Source: Holosporales bacterium (GTDB lineage: Bacteria > Pseudomonadota > Alphaproteobacteria > RUG11792). Taken from it: a stretch of DNA of 10,045 bases. The notes beneath the pieces were generated by a model. It saw only the letters and a program-made list of their open reading frames with translations, ran no database searches and was not told the DNA's origin. Location: NCBI GenBank assembly GCA_031257415.1, contig JAIROR010000034.1, forward strand, positions 1-10,045, read 5' to 3'. The translations under genes were made by a program, and so were the position numbers. Below are positions 1-9,503 of the stretch, piece by piece. Each line of letters opens with the position of its first letter. The stretch's first letter is position 1.

Positions 1-1
1 G

Positions 2-34
2 GATAGATTAGGCATGGTCAAAGGAGAGAGCTAA
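2..34 (+). CDS. C-terminal end of an upstream gene, possibly tssB (partial)
   Basis: From base 2 one frame is open and ends at TAA (32-34), two bases before the tssC start. The other two forward frames hit TAG within the first 11 bases. The visible residues are DRLGMVKGES. In T6SS clusters the small sheath subunit TssB (VipA) normally lies directly upstream of tssC, so tssB is the likely identity. That rests on gene order alone, because ten residues cannot be assigned to a family. The Shine-Dalgarno sequence of tssC lies inside this tail, which points to translational coupling. Confidence 0.35.
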   Translation, partial: DRLGMVKGES

Positions 35-35
35 G

Positions 36-1502
36 ATGGCAGATGACGTGATTGTAATACCAGAAGAAGCTAAGATTCTTGACATGCTGCTTCACGGCCA
101 CAAGATGGCTAGATTCCCAGAGCAGGAGGATTTCGCTGTCGATCTCATAAGAGAGTTTGTGGCGGAGGTTGCTGATATGGAAGAATCCCCTTCTGACGAA
201 AGCATCACGCTGTTTTTACTGAGGCGAATTGCAGAGCTCGATGAACTACTGACATTACAGATCAACGAAGTTCTTCATAATCCAGATTTCCAAAGACTTG
301 AGGGATCTTGGAGAGGACTGTATTTCTTCGTTATGAATACGGAAACGAGTACGCGACTAAAAATCAGGCTCCTGAACGCCTCGCTCGCAGATCTTCGAAA
401 TGACCTCACGAAGGCAATTGAATTCGACCAGAGCGTACTTTTTAAGAAGATCTACGAAGAGGAGTATGGCACATTCGGTGGTAACCCGTATTCATGCTTA
501 ATAGGAGATTTCTTCTTCACGAATCATCCGCAGGATATAGGATTTCTTGAGCTCCTTTCCGGGGTCGCTTCTGCGGCACACACTCCATTCATAGCTTCCG
601 CCTCTCCATCTTTCTTCAATATTGATAAGTTTGAGGAGCTACCAAAACCAAGAGATTTGGCAAAGATCTTCGAATCCCCTGAGTTTATAAAGTGGAATTC
701 CTTCAGAGGAACTGAAGATTCAAGATATATAACGCTCTTGTTGCCTCGCGTCCTAATGAGGCTTCCATACGGGCCTGACACTCTTCCAGTTGAAGATTTC
801 AATTTCACTGAGGATGTCGGCGTTGGAGTAACGGAGAAATTCTGCTGGGGAAATCCGGCATATGCTCTGGGCCAAAGAATAACAAATGCTTTTGCTCTCC
901 ACAGTTGGACGGCAGACATAAGAGGTGTTGAGAACGGAGGAAAAGTTGAAGGACTTCCAACATATATCTTTAAAACCCTTGACGGAGACAAAGTTGTTAA
1001 ATGTCCGACCGAGGTCGCCATAACCGACAGACGTGAAAAAGAACTCAGCGATCTTGGATTTATAACACTGTGCTATAGCAAGGGATCTGACTTCGCAGTA
1101 TTCTTCGGGGCCCAAACAACTCAAAAACCGAAGGTGTATAATCTTGATGACGCAAACGCAAATGCTAATCTCTCTGCGAGAATAACCTATATACTGGCGG
1201 CTTCTAGGTTTGCCCATTATATAAAGGTTATCATGAGAGATAAAATCGGTTCGTTCTTAACGAAGGAGAACGTTGAGAATTATCTTAATACGTGGCTTGC
1301 TATGTATATCCTTCTGAATGATGACGCTCCAAACGATATCAAGGCTAAATATCCTCTCAGAGAGGGTAGGATAGATGTTTATGACGTTCCTGGGAAGCCT
1401 GGATCGTATAGGTCCGTCATATATTTGCGTCCTCATTTCCAGATGGAAGAGCTCACTGCCTCTATTAGGCTTGTGGCCAATCTTCCAGCAAGAGCCGGGT
1501 AA
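36..1502 (+). CDS. tssC: Type VI secretion system contractile sheath large subunit TssC (VipB)
   Basis: TssC forms, with TssB, the cytoplasmic contractile sheath around the Hcp tube; its contraction drives the spike into a target cell or host membrane. The 488-residue length is normal for the family. The family's N-terminal signature is clear at about residues 55-95 (LDELLTLQINEVLHNPDFQ, then LEGSWRGL). It is followed by the EYGTFGGNPYSCLIGDFFF block (about 143-161) and the conserved segment with W220, edsRY and PRVLMRLPYG (about 220-246). The start is ATG at 36, preceded by a good ribosome binding site (aaaggagag, 20-28). All tryptophans sampled are coded by TGG, and the stop is TAA. The next gene begins eight bases downstream, so the two are probably co-transcribed. 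Other T6SS genes must lie upstream, outside the window. Confidence 0.95.
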   Translation: MADDVIVIPEEAKILDMLLHGHKMARFPEQEDFAVDLIREFVAEVADMEESPSDESITLFLLRRIAELDELLTLQINEVLHNPDFQRLEGSWRGLYFFVMNTETSTRLKIRLLNASLADLRNDLTKAIEFDQSVLFKKIYEEEYGTFGGNPYSCLIGDFFFTNHPQDIGFLELLSGVASAAHTPFIASASPSFFNIDKFEELPKPRDLAKIFESPEFIKWNSFRGTEDSRYITLLLPRVLMRLPYGPDTLPVEDFNFTEDVGVGVTEKFCWGNPAYALGQRITNAFALHSWTADIRGVENGGKVEGLPTYIFKTLDGDKVVKCPTEVAITDRREKELSDLGFITLCYSKGSDFAVFFGAQTTQKPKVYNLDDANANANLSARITYILAASRFAHYIKVIMRDKIGSFLTKENVENYLNTWLAMYILLNDDAPNDIKAKYPLREGRIDVYDVPGKPGSYRSVIYLRPHFQMEELTASIRLVANLPARAG

Positions 1503-1510
1503 TGTGATCT

Positions 1511-2686
1511 ATGAGAATCCCCCGCAAGTCACTTCTGATATCGCTTCTAATAGGAATTGGCGCCGCTTCAGTTCTACTTTACAGCGGAATACTTTCTTTA
1601 TCAAAGCATGGACCGCCCTCAAAAATCAAACAACTTCTGCCTGCCAAAGATGATGATTTTCTCGAGAATATCAGGAAATTACTTCCGGCAGTTGTACTTA
1701 TACATTCCTTCAGTGATAGGGCAACGAAGAACCATCTCATCTACAATTCCGCCTTGCAACCTCGCGAATCCGCCGAGGACTATGATCATTCTGTAACAAA
1801 TGGAGTGGTTGTTCACAAGGACGGCTATGTTGTGACTCCGTATGATACCTTGAAAAATTCTTCAAGAATAATTGTCTCTATCAATAGTGAAAATAAGAAG
1901 AACAGTGTCAACTCAACGATGATTATCACTGACGATGACTATGAAGCAAGGATAGTGAAGGAAATCCCAGAATTAAACATAACCGTTCTTAAAATAGACA
2001 GTAAGATAGGTGGGGAATTTAAGCACGTAGAACCAAGCAGCGATCTTGAATACTATAGGCGACACAAATCTCAAAAAGAAACCTGCATTGCCGCCCTCGC
2101 CGTTGGCAAGGCCCGCGGAGTTAATTTCGTAACTAGAAATAAATTTGCCAATGTATTAAATAACTTTGGAGTCATTGCAAGCCCCATTGAAAATATGCTT
2201 ATCGAAAAAGTAGAAGGCGTTGAATATTTAATCATGAATAACAAAGTATCGGGCTCGAGTATATATCCTGAAAATGCCGGTGGGGCAATTATTGATAAGT
2301 CATTGAGGTTAATCGGTATTCCTGATTACGTCAAGACATCCAGTATGTTCTTCACTAAATGTGTCGCAATCCCAGCCAACGTCATTAAAAAGGCAATGCA
2401 CATAGCTATGCCGTCAACATTCAATGATATACATAAAAGAAAATCCGGCATAACTTTCGTTGACCTTCCAAATGGGGAAGATGGCGTGTGTATCGAAACA
2501 GTCGAAAAGAACTCAAGGGCAGATATGGCTGGTCTCCGCCAGTCCGATAAGATCAAAAGAATTAATAACGAGCCAGTCACCAACGCACGAACATTTAAGA
2601 ATCTTTTGGACCGCGCAGTTTGGGAGAGTAGTATCTTCCTGACGATCGAAAGAGACGGCAATCTGATAGAGATTGAAGTTTTCTAA
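1511..2686 (+). CDS. Membrane-anchored HtrA/DegP-like PDZ protein lacking the catalytic triad (probable pseudoprotease)
   Basis: The 391-residue protein has an N-terminal basic plus hydrophobic segment (about residues 5-30), read as a signal anchor placing the rest in the periplasm. A trypsin-like domain of HtrA type covers about residues 55-295, and a PDZ domain about 312-391 (GVCIETVEKNSRADMAGLRQ, then DKIKRINNEPV). Family landmarks align well, but each catalytic residue is replaced. The DGYIVTNNHV motif reads DGYVVTPYDTL, so His becomes Asp112. The DxxxDLAVLKI motif reads EIPELNITVLKI, so Asp becomes Asn156. The GNSGGPL motif reads ENAGGAI, so nucleophile Ser becomes Ala256. The fold appears kept while peptidase activity should be absent. 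It follows tssC by eight bases with no strong ribosome binding site, suggesting coupled translation and a T6SS-linked role, perhaps scaffolding or binding of exposed C-termini by the PDZ domain; that role is inference. The frame is intact and ends in TAA. Confidence 0.85.
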   Translation: MRIPRKSLLISLLIGIGAASVLLYSGILSLSKHGPPSKIKQLLPAKDDDFLENIRKLLPAVVLIHSFSDRATKNHLIYNSALQPRESAEDYDHSVTNGVVVHKDGYVVTPYDTLKNSSRIIVSINSENKKNSVNSTMIITDDDYEARIVKEIPELNITVLKIDSKIGGEFKHVEPSSDLEYYRRHKSQKETCIAALAVGKARGVNFVTRNKFANVLNNFGVIASPIENMLIEKVEGVEYLIMNNKVSGSSIYPENAGGAIIDKSLRLIGIPDYVKTSSMFFTKCVAIPANVIKKAMHIAMPSTFNDIHKRKSGITFVDLPNGEDGVCIETVEKNSRADMAGLRQSDKIKRINNEPVTNARTFKNLLDRAVWESSIFLTIERDGNLIEIEVF

Positions 2687-3020
2687 TGGAAACTTAAAAA
2701 TCTATAATTTTTAGGTCGTATCTTAGAGATGAGATAGTTGTTAAATAATCGGAGTAAAAGAGACTGGGAGGCGATACCTGTATCAACCACTTGGGATCGG
2801 TTTTTTAAGACCACCACTTGATTCCGAGAAGAATACTCCAACCCCCTCCTGGTTAACCCCGGGGATCTCAAAGCCGAAAGAGCCCGCAGGAACAGGTGTC
2901 AATAATATGGTAGCATGTTTTTTCATCTTCATGCAAGAAAAATTTTTGTCCCATGAGAAAAAAAACTTTGAGAACACAACCTCAAAACATACAACTCATA
3001 CGGCAATAATATTTCTTGGG
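2687..3020. other. Gene-poor interval between convergent transcription units
   Basis: I see no convincing gene here. Short open frames on the minus strand (2683-2871 and 2783-2977) overlap each other in different frames and include a dispersed repeat (2842-2897, listed separately), so they are not called. An AT-only inverted repeat at 2695-2713 (TAAAAAT / ATTTTTA) lies just after the HtrA-like gene but lacks a GC stem and a T run. A direct repeat of ACCACTTG occurs in 2780-2825. The stretch 2900-3000 is A/T-rich with no clear signal. Confidence 0.5.
2842..2897 (-). repeat. Dispersed repeat, copy A (inverted relative to copy B at 9257-9311)
   Basis: Read on the minus strand, bases 2897-2879 give ACCTGTTCCTGCGGGCTCT, identical over 19 bases to 9257-9275 on the plus strand. 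After a diverged spacer of about 15 bases a second shared block follows (ccgggg-tt, then caggaggggg). The two copies are therefore related over about 55 bases and lie in opposite orientation in two different intergenic gaps. A 19-base exact match plus a colinear second block is not expected by chance in 10 kb. The element type is unknown to me. Confidence 0.7.
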
Positions 3021-3057
3021 TAAAAAGAAGGTTTCTAAGAATAATACTCAGAAACCT
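3021..3057 (-). terminator. Intrinsic terminator of the small MORN gene
   Basis: On the minus strand, about 35 bases after the stop codon at 3091, a perfect 8-bp stem (AGGTTTCT, 3057-3050, with AGAAACCT, 3036-3029) encloses a 13-base loop and is followed at once by TCTTTTTA (3028-3021). This is the layout of a rho-independent terminator, with a moderately AT-rich stem. Confidence 0.6.
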
Positions 3058-3090
3058 CTATTTCAAAAGCGCCCGGCCGATAATACAGAT

Positions 3091-3633
3091 TTAATTTTTA
3101 ATAGGCCGTTTCACTATTTCTTTACAATAGCCCCTGCCTTCGGTTCCTTCCCAAAACTTGCTATCGTAGTATCTGCGCGCTCTTCCCTTCTCCTTGTCCA
3201 TATACCAGCCGTCCCAAATCATACCATTTTTAAACTGTCCAATCCACCTATCTCCGCCTTCGTATGTACACGTGCCTGCTCCATTCAGCATACCATTTTC
3301 ATAGTTGCCTTCGTATACAGTGCCGTCACGGAGTGTACACTTACCTCTTCCATTCATAATACCATTTTCATAGTTGCCTTCGCATACGTCTCCGTTCCCG
3401 AGCTTTAATTTCGCCAGTCCATTTAGTAGTTCTCCAGTACTGCGTAGTTGATATCCGAATATTCGATTTTCTTTTACATAAAACCGACTTACATCTTTAC
3501 CTTCTATGTATTCCGGTATTGCCACAGTATTACTTGTCGTTGACTCATGATTATCTGTCGCTGATGCATTGCCAATAACTCCACCAAGGACCATTGCCGC
3601 AACATAACAACCCAATTTAAATCCTATATTCAT
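3091..3633 (-). CDS. Small exported MORN-repeat protein
   Basis: The 180-residue protein starts at ATG 3633, preceded by a strong ribosome binding site (gaggaaggg). A GTG five codons upstream (3648) lies within that site and is a worse choice. Residues 1-25 form a typical Sec signal peptide (MNIGFKLGCYVAAMVLGGVI, then GNASA) with a likely cleavage site after Ala25. About residues 60-145 hold three to four MORN motifs (for example GDVCEGNYENGIMNGRGKC and GTVYEGNYENGMLNGAGTC). MORN repeats form an extended beta-hairpin array involved in protein or membrane binding; no enzymatic domain is visible. The signal-peptide length and its ending match the large MORN protein at 9119, so the two are probably exported by the same route. 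A terminator follows at 3057-3021 and a candidate promoter lies at 3703-3675, so it is probably transcribed alone. A host-directed or envelope role is inference. Confidence 0.85.
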   Translation of the reverse strand: MNIGFKLGCYVAAMVLGGVIGNASATDNHESTTSNTVAIPEYIEGKDVSRFYVKENRIFGYQLRSTGELLNGLAKLKLGNGDVCEGNYENGIMNGRGKCTLRDGTVYEGNYENGMLNGAGTCTYEGGDRWIGQFKNGMIWDGWYMDKEKGRARRYYDSKFWEGTEGRGYCKEIVKRPIKN

Positions 3634-3674
3634 CTTACCCTTCCTCACATGCTATAAAAGACCTCTCATATACA

Positions 3675-3703
3675 ATACTACAACAATTCAGATATTATTG
3701 CAA
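3675..3703 (-). promoter_or_regulatory. Candidate sigma70-type promoter of the small MORN gene
   Basis: On the minus strand, TTGCAA (3703-3698) and TAGTAT (3680-3675) are separated by 17 bases. Each box matches four of six consensus bases, and the spacing is ideal. The predicted transcription start would be near 3668, about 35 bases before the ATG. The boxes are weak, so this is tentative. Confidence 0.35.
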
Positions 3704-3750
3704 CAACAATAGATCGGTTTCGCCCTTTAGATTACAAAGTGATTTTGGAG

Positions 3751-3786
3751 TTGCGGTTGCGGTTGCGGTTGCGGTTGTGGTTGTGT
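3751..3786 (+). repeat. Hexanucleotide tandem repeat (TTGCGG)n
   Basis: Four perfect TTGCGG units (3751-3774) are followed by two degenerate ones (TTGTGG, TTGTGT). The array lies between the miaB stop and the promoter region of the small MORN gene and almost abuts the 13-bp minisatellite, forming a slippage-prone stretch of about 140 bases. It is noncoding on both strands as annotated here. Confidence 0.85.
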
Positions 3787-3790
3787 TTTT

Positions 3791-3891
3791 AGTTTCCCAA
3801 TTCAGTTTCCCAATTCAGTTTCCCAATTCAGTTTCCCAATTCAGTTTCCCAATTCAGTTTCCCAATTCAGTTTCCCAATTCAGTTTCCCAA
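3791..3891. repeat. 13-bp minisatellite overlapping the 3' end of miaB
   Basis: Seven perfect copies of TTCAGTTTCCCAA (3801-3891) follow a partial copy (agtttcccaa, 3791-3800). Read on the minus strand, the first three units at the gene side encode the last residues of MiaB and its TGA stop (3856-3854). The remaining copies are downstream and noncoding. Because 13 is not a multiple of 3, every frame crosses each unit phase, so each frame meets a TGA once per 39 bases. Confidence 0.95.
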
Positions 3892-5170
3892 TGAGGCAAT
3901 TCTGGAATCCTTCTTTTATCAAAACTTCTCCAAAAGTTCCGATAATGTTCTCTGAATCGTTTTCGACGACGACGGATTGCATGTATTCTGAGTATCCGAT
4001 GTATTGATTTTCTTTTTTGCCTCGTTTTTCGAAAAGGACTCTTTGGGTTGAACCGACGCAATTTTTGTTGAATTCCAGTTCCTCTTTGCGCAAGACTCGA
4101 AGTAGCTCCTCAAATCTCCTTTTCTTTTCGGCGAGCGGCACCTGGTTGGGCATGTTGTATGCGGGCGTTTCCTTTCTTCTGCTGTATATGAATGCATAGA
4201 ACGAAGAGAATTTGGCTTCTTTGGCAAGATCGATGGTATCCTGGAAATCGGCTTCGGTTTCTCCTGGGAATCCGACTATAAAATCAGATGAAAATGAAAC
4301 AGATTTACATATGTTTCTAAATTTCCGAAGTTTTTGCAGATATTCAGAAATTGTATGGCCGCGATTCATCATATCTAATATGCGGTCACTGCCGGATTGC
4401 ACGGGGATATGTACGAAAGGCGGAAGGATATTCTGGTATTCATTGTGTATTGCCATCAGTTCAGTTGTGAAATCCTTTGGATGAGATGATGTATAGCGCA
4501 ATCTTCGGAGCCCACTGATCTTCAGCACTGAGCGAAGGAGTTCTTCAAAACTGACGTCTGAGTGATACGAATTTACGTTTTGGCCGAGGAGGGTTATTTC
4601 TTTGGTGCCTCTATCGATCAGGTCGACTATCTCTCCAATAATGTCTTTTGATGGTCTGGAATACTCACGCCCCCTAACATATGGCACTGTGCAATACGTG
4701 CAAAAGTTGTCGCATCCCTCCTGGATACTAACAAATTCTGAAGCCTTGGCGGCGCTCTTTTTGGGCAAGTGTCCGAATTTTACTTTCTGCGCGAAGGTCA
4801 CGTCAATAATTCTCTGCTCAATCCCGCTATCAATCTTTTTTATGTATTCTGGCAATTTATGATACACATGCGGGCCGAAAACAATCCTAACATCTGGAGC
4901 TCTTTTAAATATGCCCTCTTTTTCGGCTTGAGCAACGCATCCTCCAACAGCAATAATTTTATCTTTCTTGCCGGAGATCCTGCCGATATCGGAGAATAAC
5001 TTTTCTGCGGCTTTCTCGCGAACATTGCAAGTGTAGAAGATTATTATATCCGAATCGTTGGCATCGATGCTTTCAACGTATCCATTGCCAAGCATCGCGC
5101 TTCTTATCTTCTCGGAGTCATACACGTTCATTTGGCAACCGTACACTTGTATATAAAAAGATGCAATCAT
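3854..5170 (-). CDS. miaB: MiaB, tRNA-2-methylthio-N6-dimethylallyladenosine synthase (radical SAM methylthiotransferase)
   Basis: MiaB adds the 2-methylthio group to N6-isopentenyladenosine-37 in tRNAs reading UNN codons, using two [4Fe-4S] clusters and S-adenosylmethionine. The 438-residue product has the three-domain layout of the family. The N-terminal domain opens with FYIQVYGCQMNVYDSEK and carries Cys12, Cys48 (YTCNVREKA) and Cys78 (VGGCVAQ) for the auxiliary cluster. The radical SAM motif GCDNFCTYC holds Cys153, Cys157 and Cys160. A TRAM domain follows at about residues 365-430. ATG at 5170 gives the family's normal N-terminal spacing; a GTG at 5194 would add eight residues and also lacks a clear ribosome binding site. 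The last dozen residues (GKLNWETELGN) and the TGA stop are encoded by the 13-bp minisatellite, which begins where the native TRAM domain should end. The nearest genes on the same strand are over 200 bases away on both sides. Confidence 0.95.
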   Translation of the reverse strand: MIASFYIQVYGCQMNVYDSEKIRSAMLGNGYVESIDANDSDIIIFYTCNVREKAAEKLFSDIGRISGKKDKIIAVGGCVAQAEKEGIFKRAPDVRIVFGPHVYHKLPEYIKKIDSGIEQRIIDVTFAQKVKFGHLPKKSAAKASEFVSIQEGCDNFCTYCTVPYVRGREYSRPSKDIIGEIVDLIDRGTKEITLLGQNVNSYHSDVSFEELLRSVLKISGLRRLRYTSSHPKDFTTELMAIHNEYQNILPPFVHIPVQSGSDRILDMMNRGHTISEYLQKLRKFRNICKSVSFSSDFIVGFPGETEADFQDTIDLAKEAKFSSFYAFIYSRRKETPAYNMPNQVPLAEKKRRFEELLRVLRKEELEFNKNCVGSTQRVLFEKRGKKENQYIGYSEYMQSVVVENDSENIIGTFGEVLIKEGFQNCLIGKLNWETELGN

Positions 5171-5200
5171 CACGATAAGATAGTTAGTATTCACGAGTCA

Positions 5201-5220
5201 GTGTGCACAGAATAGCACAC
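5201..5220. other. Small inverted repeat upstream of miaB
   Basis: GTGTGC (5201-5206) and GCACAC (5215-5220) form a perfect 6-bp inverted repeat separated by eight bases, 31 bases upstream of the miaB ATG. It could be an operator or a short hairpin in the 5' leader. The sequence matches no regulator site that I recognise. Confidence 0.25.
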
Positions 5221-5300
5221 AAGCACGGCTTCCCAAAAGGAAATTCACATGCCTGTGCCGGAATTTCGGGGATCAATTAGTTATCCAACAGTTTCTCTTC

Positions 5301-5347
5301 AGAAGTACTCCCGGCAGCTGTTGTTGTCGCTGCCACGAAGTACTTCT
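5301..5347. other. Two-part stem-loop in the gap between the large MORN gene and miaB
   Basis: AGAAGTACT (5301-5309) pairs perfectly with AGTACTTCT (5339-5347), and inside it GGCAGC (5313-5318) pairs with GCTGCC (5329-5334). The result is a 9-bp plus 6-bp hairpin with a small internal loop and a 10-base apical loop. Neither strand has a T run directly after it, so it is not a classic intrinsic terminator. It lies about 50 bases past the TAG stop of the MORN frame and may serve 3'-end formation or processing of that transcript. Confidence 0.5.
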
Positions 5348-5393
5348 TCATTCTTCCATTATATATTATTCCCGTTATTTTTCACCGTTGCCA

Positions 5394-6077
5394 CTATTGT
5401 TGCCATGACCGCGCTCCCGATAGTAATTGGGTAATAAAATCACTCAAACCCACATCCACATTTTTTTGCGCAGTACCGTGAGTTTCTACGGCTCCAAACA
5501 GCCTTGTTGTCACCATACTACTAACTAATAATCGGCCATCATTAAAGTGCCCTGTAAGCGATTCTATTGCTCCTTGTTGTCCTGCTCCTTGTTTTTCAAT
5601 AAGCGCTGAATCTAGTACCGTTAGAGTCCCTAGGCCCTTCGGAGCATAATTACTATCAATCCCCCCTTCCCACTTTAAGACTCCTCCGTATACCACTTTT
5701 ACTTCGTTGGTTCGCATCACTCCATTGACCCAAGTTCCTTCACATTCTATTCCATCTTTTTTCCCGTTGAAATTAGAAGTGCGTACTAGCTGTCCTTTTC
5801 CGTGTCTTTTATCATCTCTAAAAGATCCTTCATACTTCTCACCAATCGTCTCATCAACTTTTATATTTTTATCCTTATCCTTATCTTTACCTTTACCTCC
5901 ACCTTTTATTGTTATCTCAACAGTTTCTATCCCATTTCCTGATTTTTTGCCACTTTTATACTGACCATCGTACTCCACATGAGTTGTTTTATCACACGTG
6001 ATTCCACTTCTCGGCACTTTCCCTTTTTCCTCATGCGTAGTTATGCCATGTCCATCGCAGACGTCATCCTTCCATTC
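5394..6077 (-). pseudogene. Downstream in-frame part of the large MORN gene, cut off by a TGA
   Basis: This segment is in the same frame as the gene upstream of it: the TGA at 6080-6078 is followed directly by 227 further sense codons and a TAG stop (5396-5394). The junction reads ...NKDVYE, stop, EWKDDVCDGHG..., which is a MORN motif of the form YEGEWKDD with a stop in place of its glycine (GGA to TGA is one base). More MORN-like sequence follows (HVEYDGQYKSGKKSGNG and KYEGSFRDDKRHGKGQL), then a non-MORN C-terminus. A lysine/aspartate run (GKGKDKDKDKN) is encoded by a short hexamer-like repeat. A GTG at 6017, preceded by purine-rich sequence resembling a ribosome binding site, could allow separate translation of 207 residues, but without a signal peptide. 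Readthrough of the UGA is the other way it could be made. Confidence 0.75.
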
Positions 6078-9119
<3,042 letters not shown>

Positions 9120-9160
9120 TTTATCTTCCTGATAAAAAAAGCAACCTATCCTATGGTATA

Positions 9161-9189
9161 ATGTTATCGCAATCTAGGTGTTATTTCAA
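9161..9189 (-). promoter_or_regulatory. Candidate sigma70-type promoter of the large MORN gene
   Basis: On the minus strand TTGAAA (9189-9184, five of six consensus bases) and TAACAT (9166-9161, four of six) are separated by exactly 17 bases. The predicted start would be near 9154, leaving a leader of about 35 bases before the ATG at 9119. Confidence 0.45.
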
Positions 9190-9256
9190 TAACTTTTTGT
9201 ATTTGCGCGCACAATTCTTGCATAAAAATAAAAAATTATGTTATTCCGCCATCAAT

Positions 9257-9311
9257 ACCTGTTCCTGCGGGCTCTCTTCTTGGCAAGTTTGCCGGGTTGA
9301 GCAGGAGGGGG
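9257..9311 (+). repeat. Dispersed repeat, copy B
   Basis: Bases 9257-9275 (ACCTGTTCCTGCGGGCTCT) are identical to the reverse complement of 2879-2897. The second shared block (ccgggttgagcaggaggggg) lies at about 9292-9311. See copy A at 2842-2897. Confidence 0.7.
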
Positions 9312-9412
9312 AGGTGGCGCGTGCGTGCGTACCTCAATGAAATACAATGAAAGTCTCGCAACCTAGCCCCCCACCTGATCGATTTCATTCCAATTATTCA
9401 ATTTTAAACATA

Positions 9413-9436
9413 TGCTTTTAAGTTTGCTTTTAAGTT
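9413..9436 (+). repeat. Perfect 12-bp tandem duplication upstream of prfB
   Basis: TGCTTTTAAGTT occurs twice head to tail (9413-9424 and 9425-9436), 68 bases before the prfB ATG. Each unit contains the palindrome CTTTTAAG in part (TTTTAA). It could be a paired regulator site or a chance duplication. Confidence 0.6.
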
Positions 9437-9503
9437 CTTTATCAGAAACGGAAAATGTGTTATTCTGGTGTTGGCTTATTGTTATATTGCATAAAGTAGT
9501 TTT

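Larger units (their letters stand above)
9120..9503. other. Divergent intergenic region between the large MORN gene and prfB
   Basis: This gap of 384 bases separates two divergently transcribed genes, so it should hold both promoters. A candidate promoter for the MORN gene lies at 9161-9189. Copy B of the dispersed repeat lies at 9257-9311, next to a short GCGT run (9318-9330). Two perfect tandem copies of TGCTTTTAAGTT occupy 9413-9436. I could not identify a convincing promoter or strong ribosome binding site for prfB. Confidence 0.6.

Noticed and set aside
524..1217. Minus-strand open frames inside tssC
   Set aside because: They are shadows of a well-conserved plus-strand gene and resemble no protein family I know.
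2695..2713. Terminator for the tssC/HtrA-like operon
   Set aside because: The inverted repeat is AT-only with a short stem and no following T run.
2683..2977. Two short minus-strand open frames after the HtrA-like gene
   Set aside because: They overlap in different frames over a dispersed repeat, lack good ribosome binding sites, and copy B does not preserve either frame for long.
3791..3891. CRISPR array
   Set aside because: The 13-bp units are directly adjacent with no spacers.
5249..5275. Third copy of the dispersed repeat
   Set aside because: Only scattered matches (cctgtgccgg, ttcgggg) resemble the element; similarity is too weak to separate from chance.
9240..9300. Short plus-strand open frame over repeat copy B
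   Set aside because: It is about 20 codons with no ribosome binding site, and its apparent similarity to copy A is explained by the repeat.
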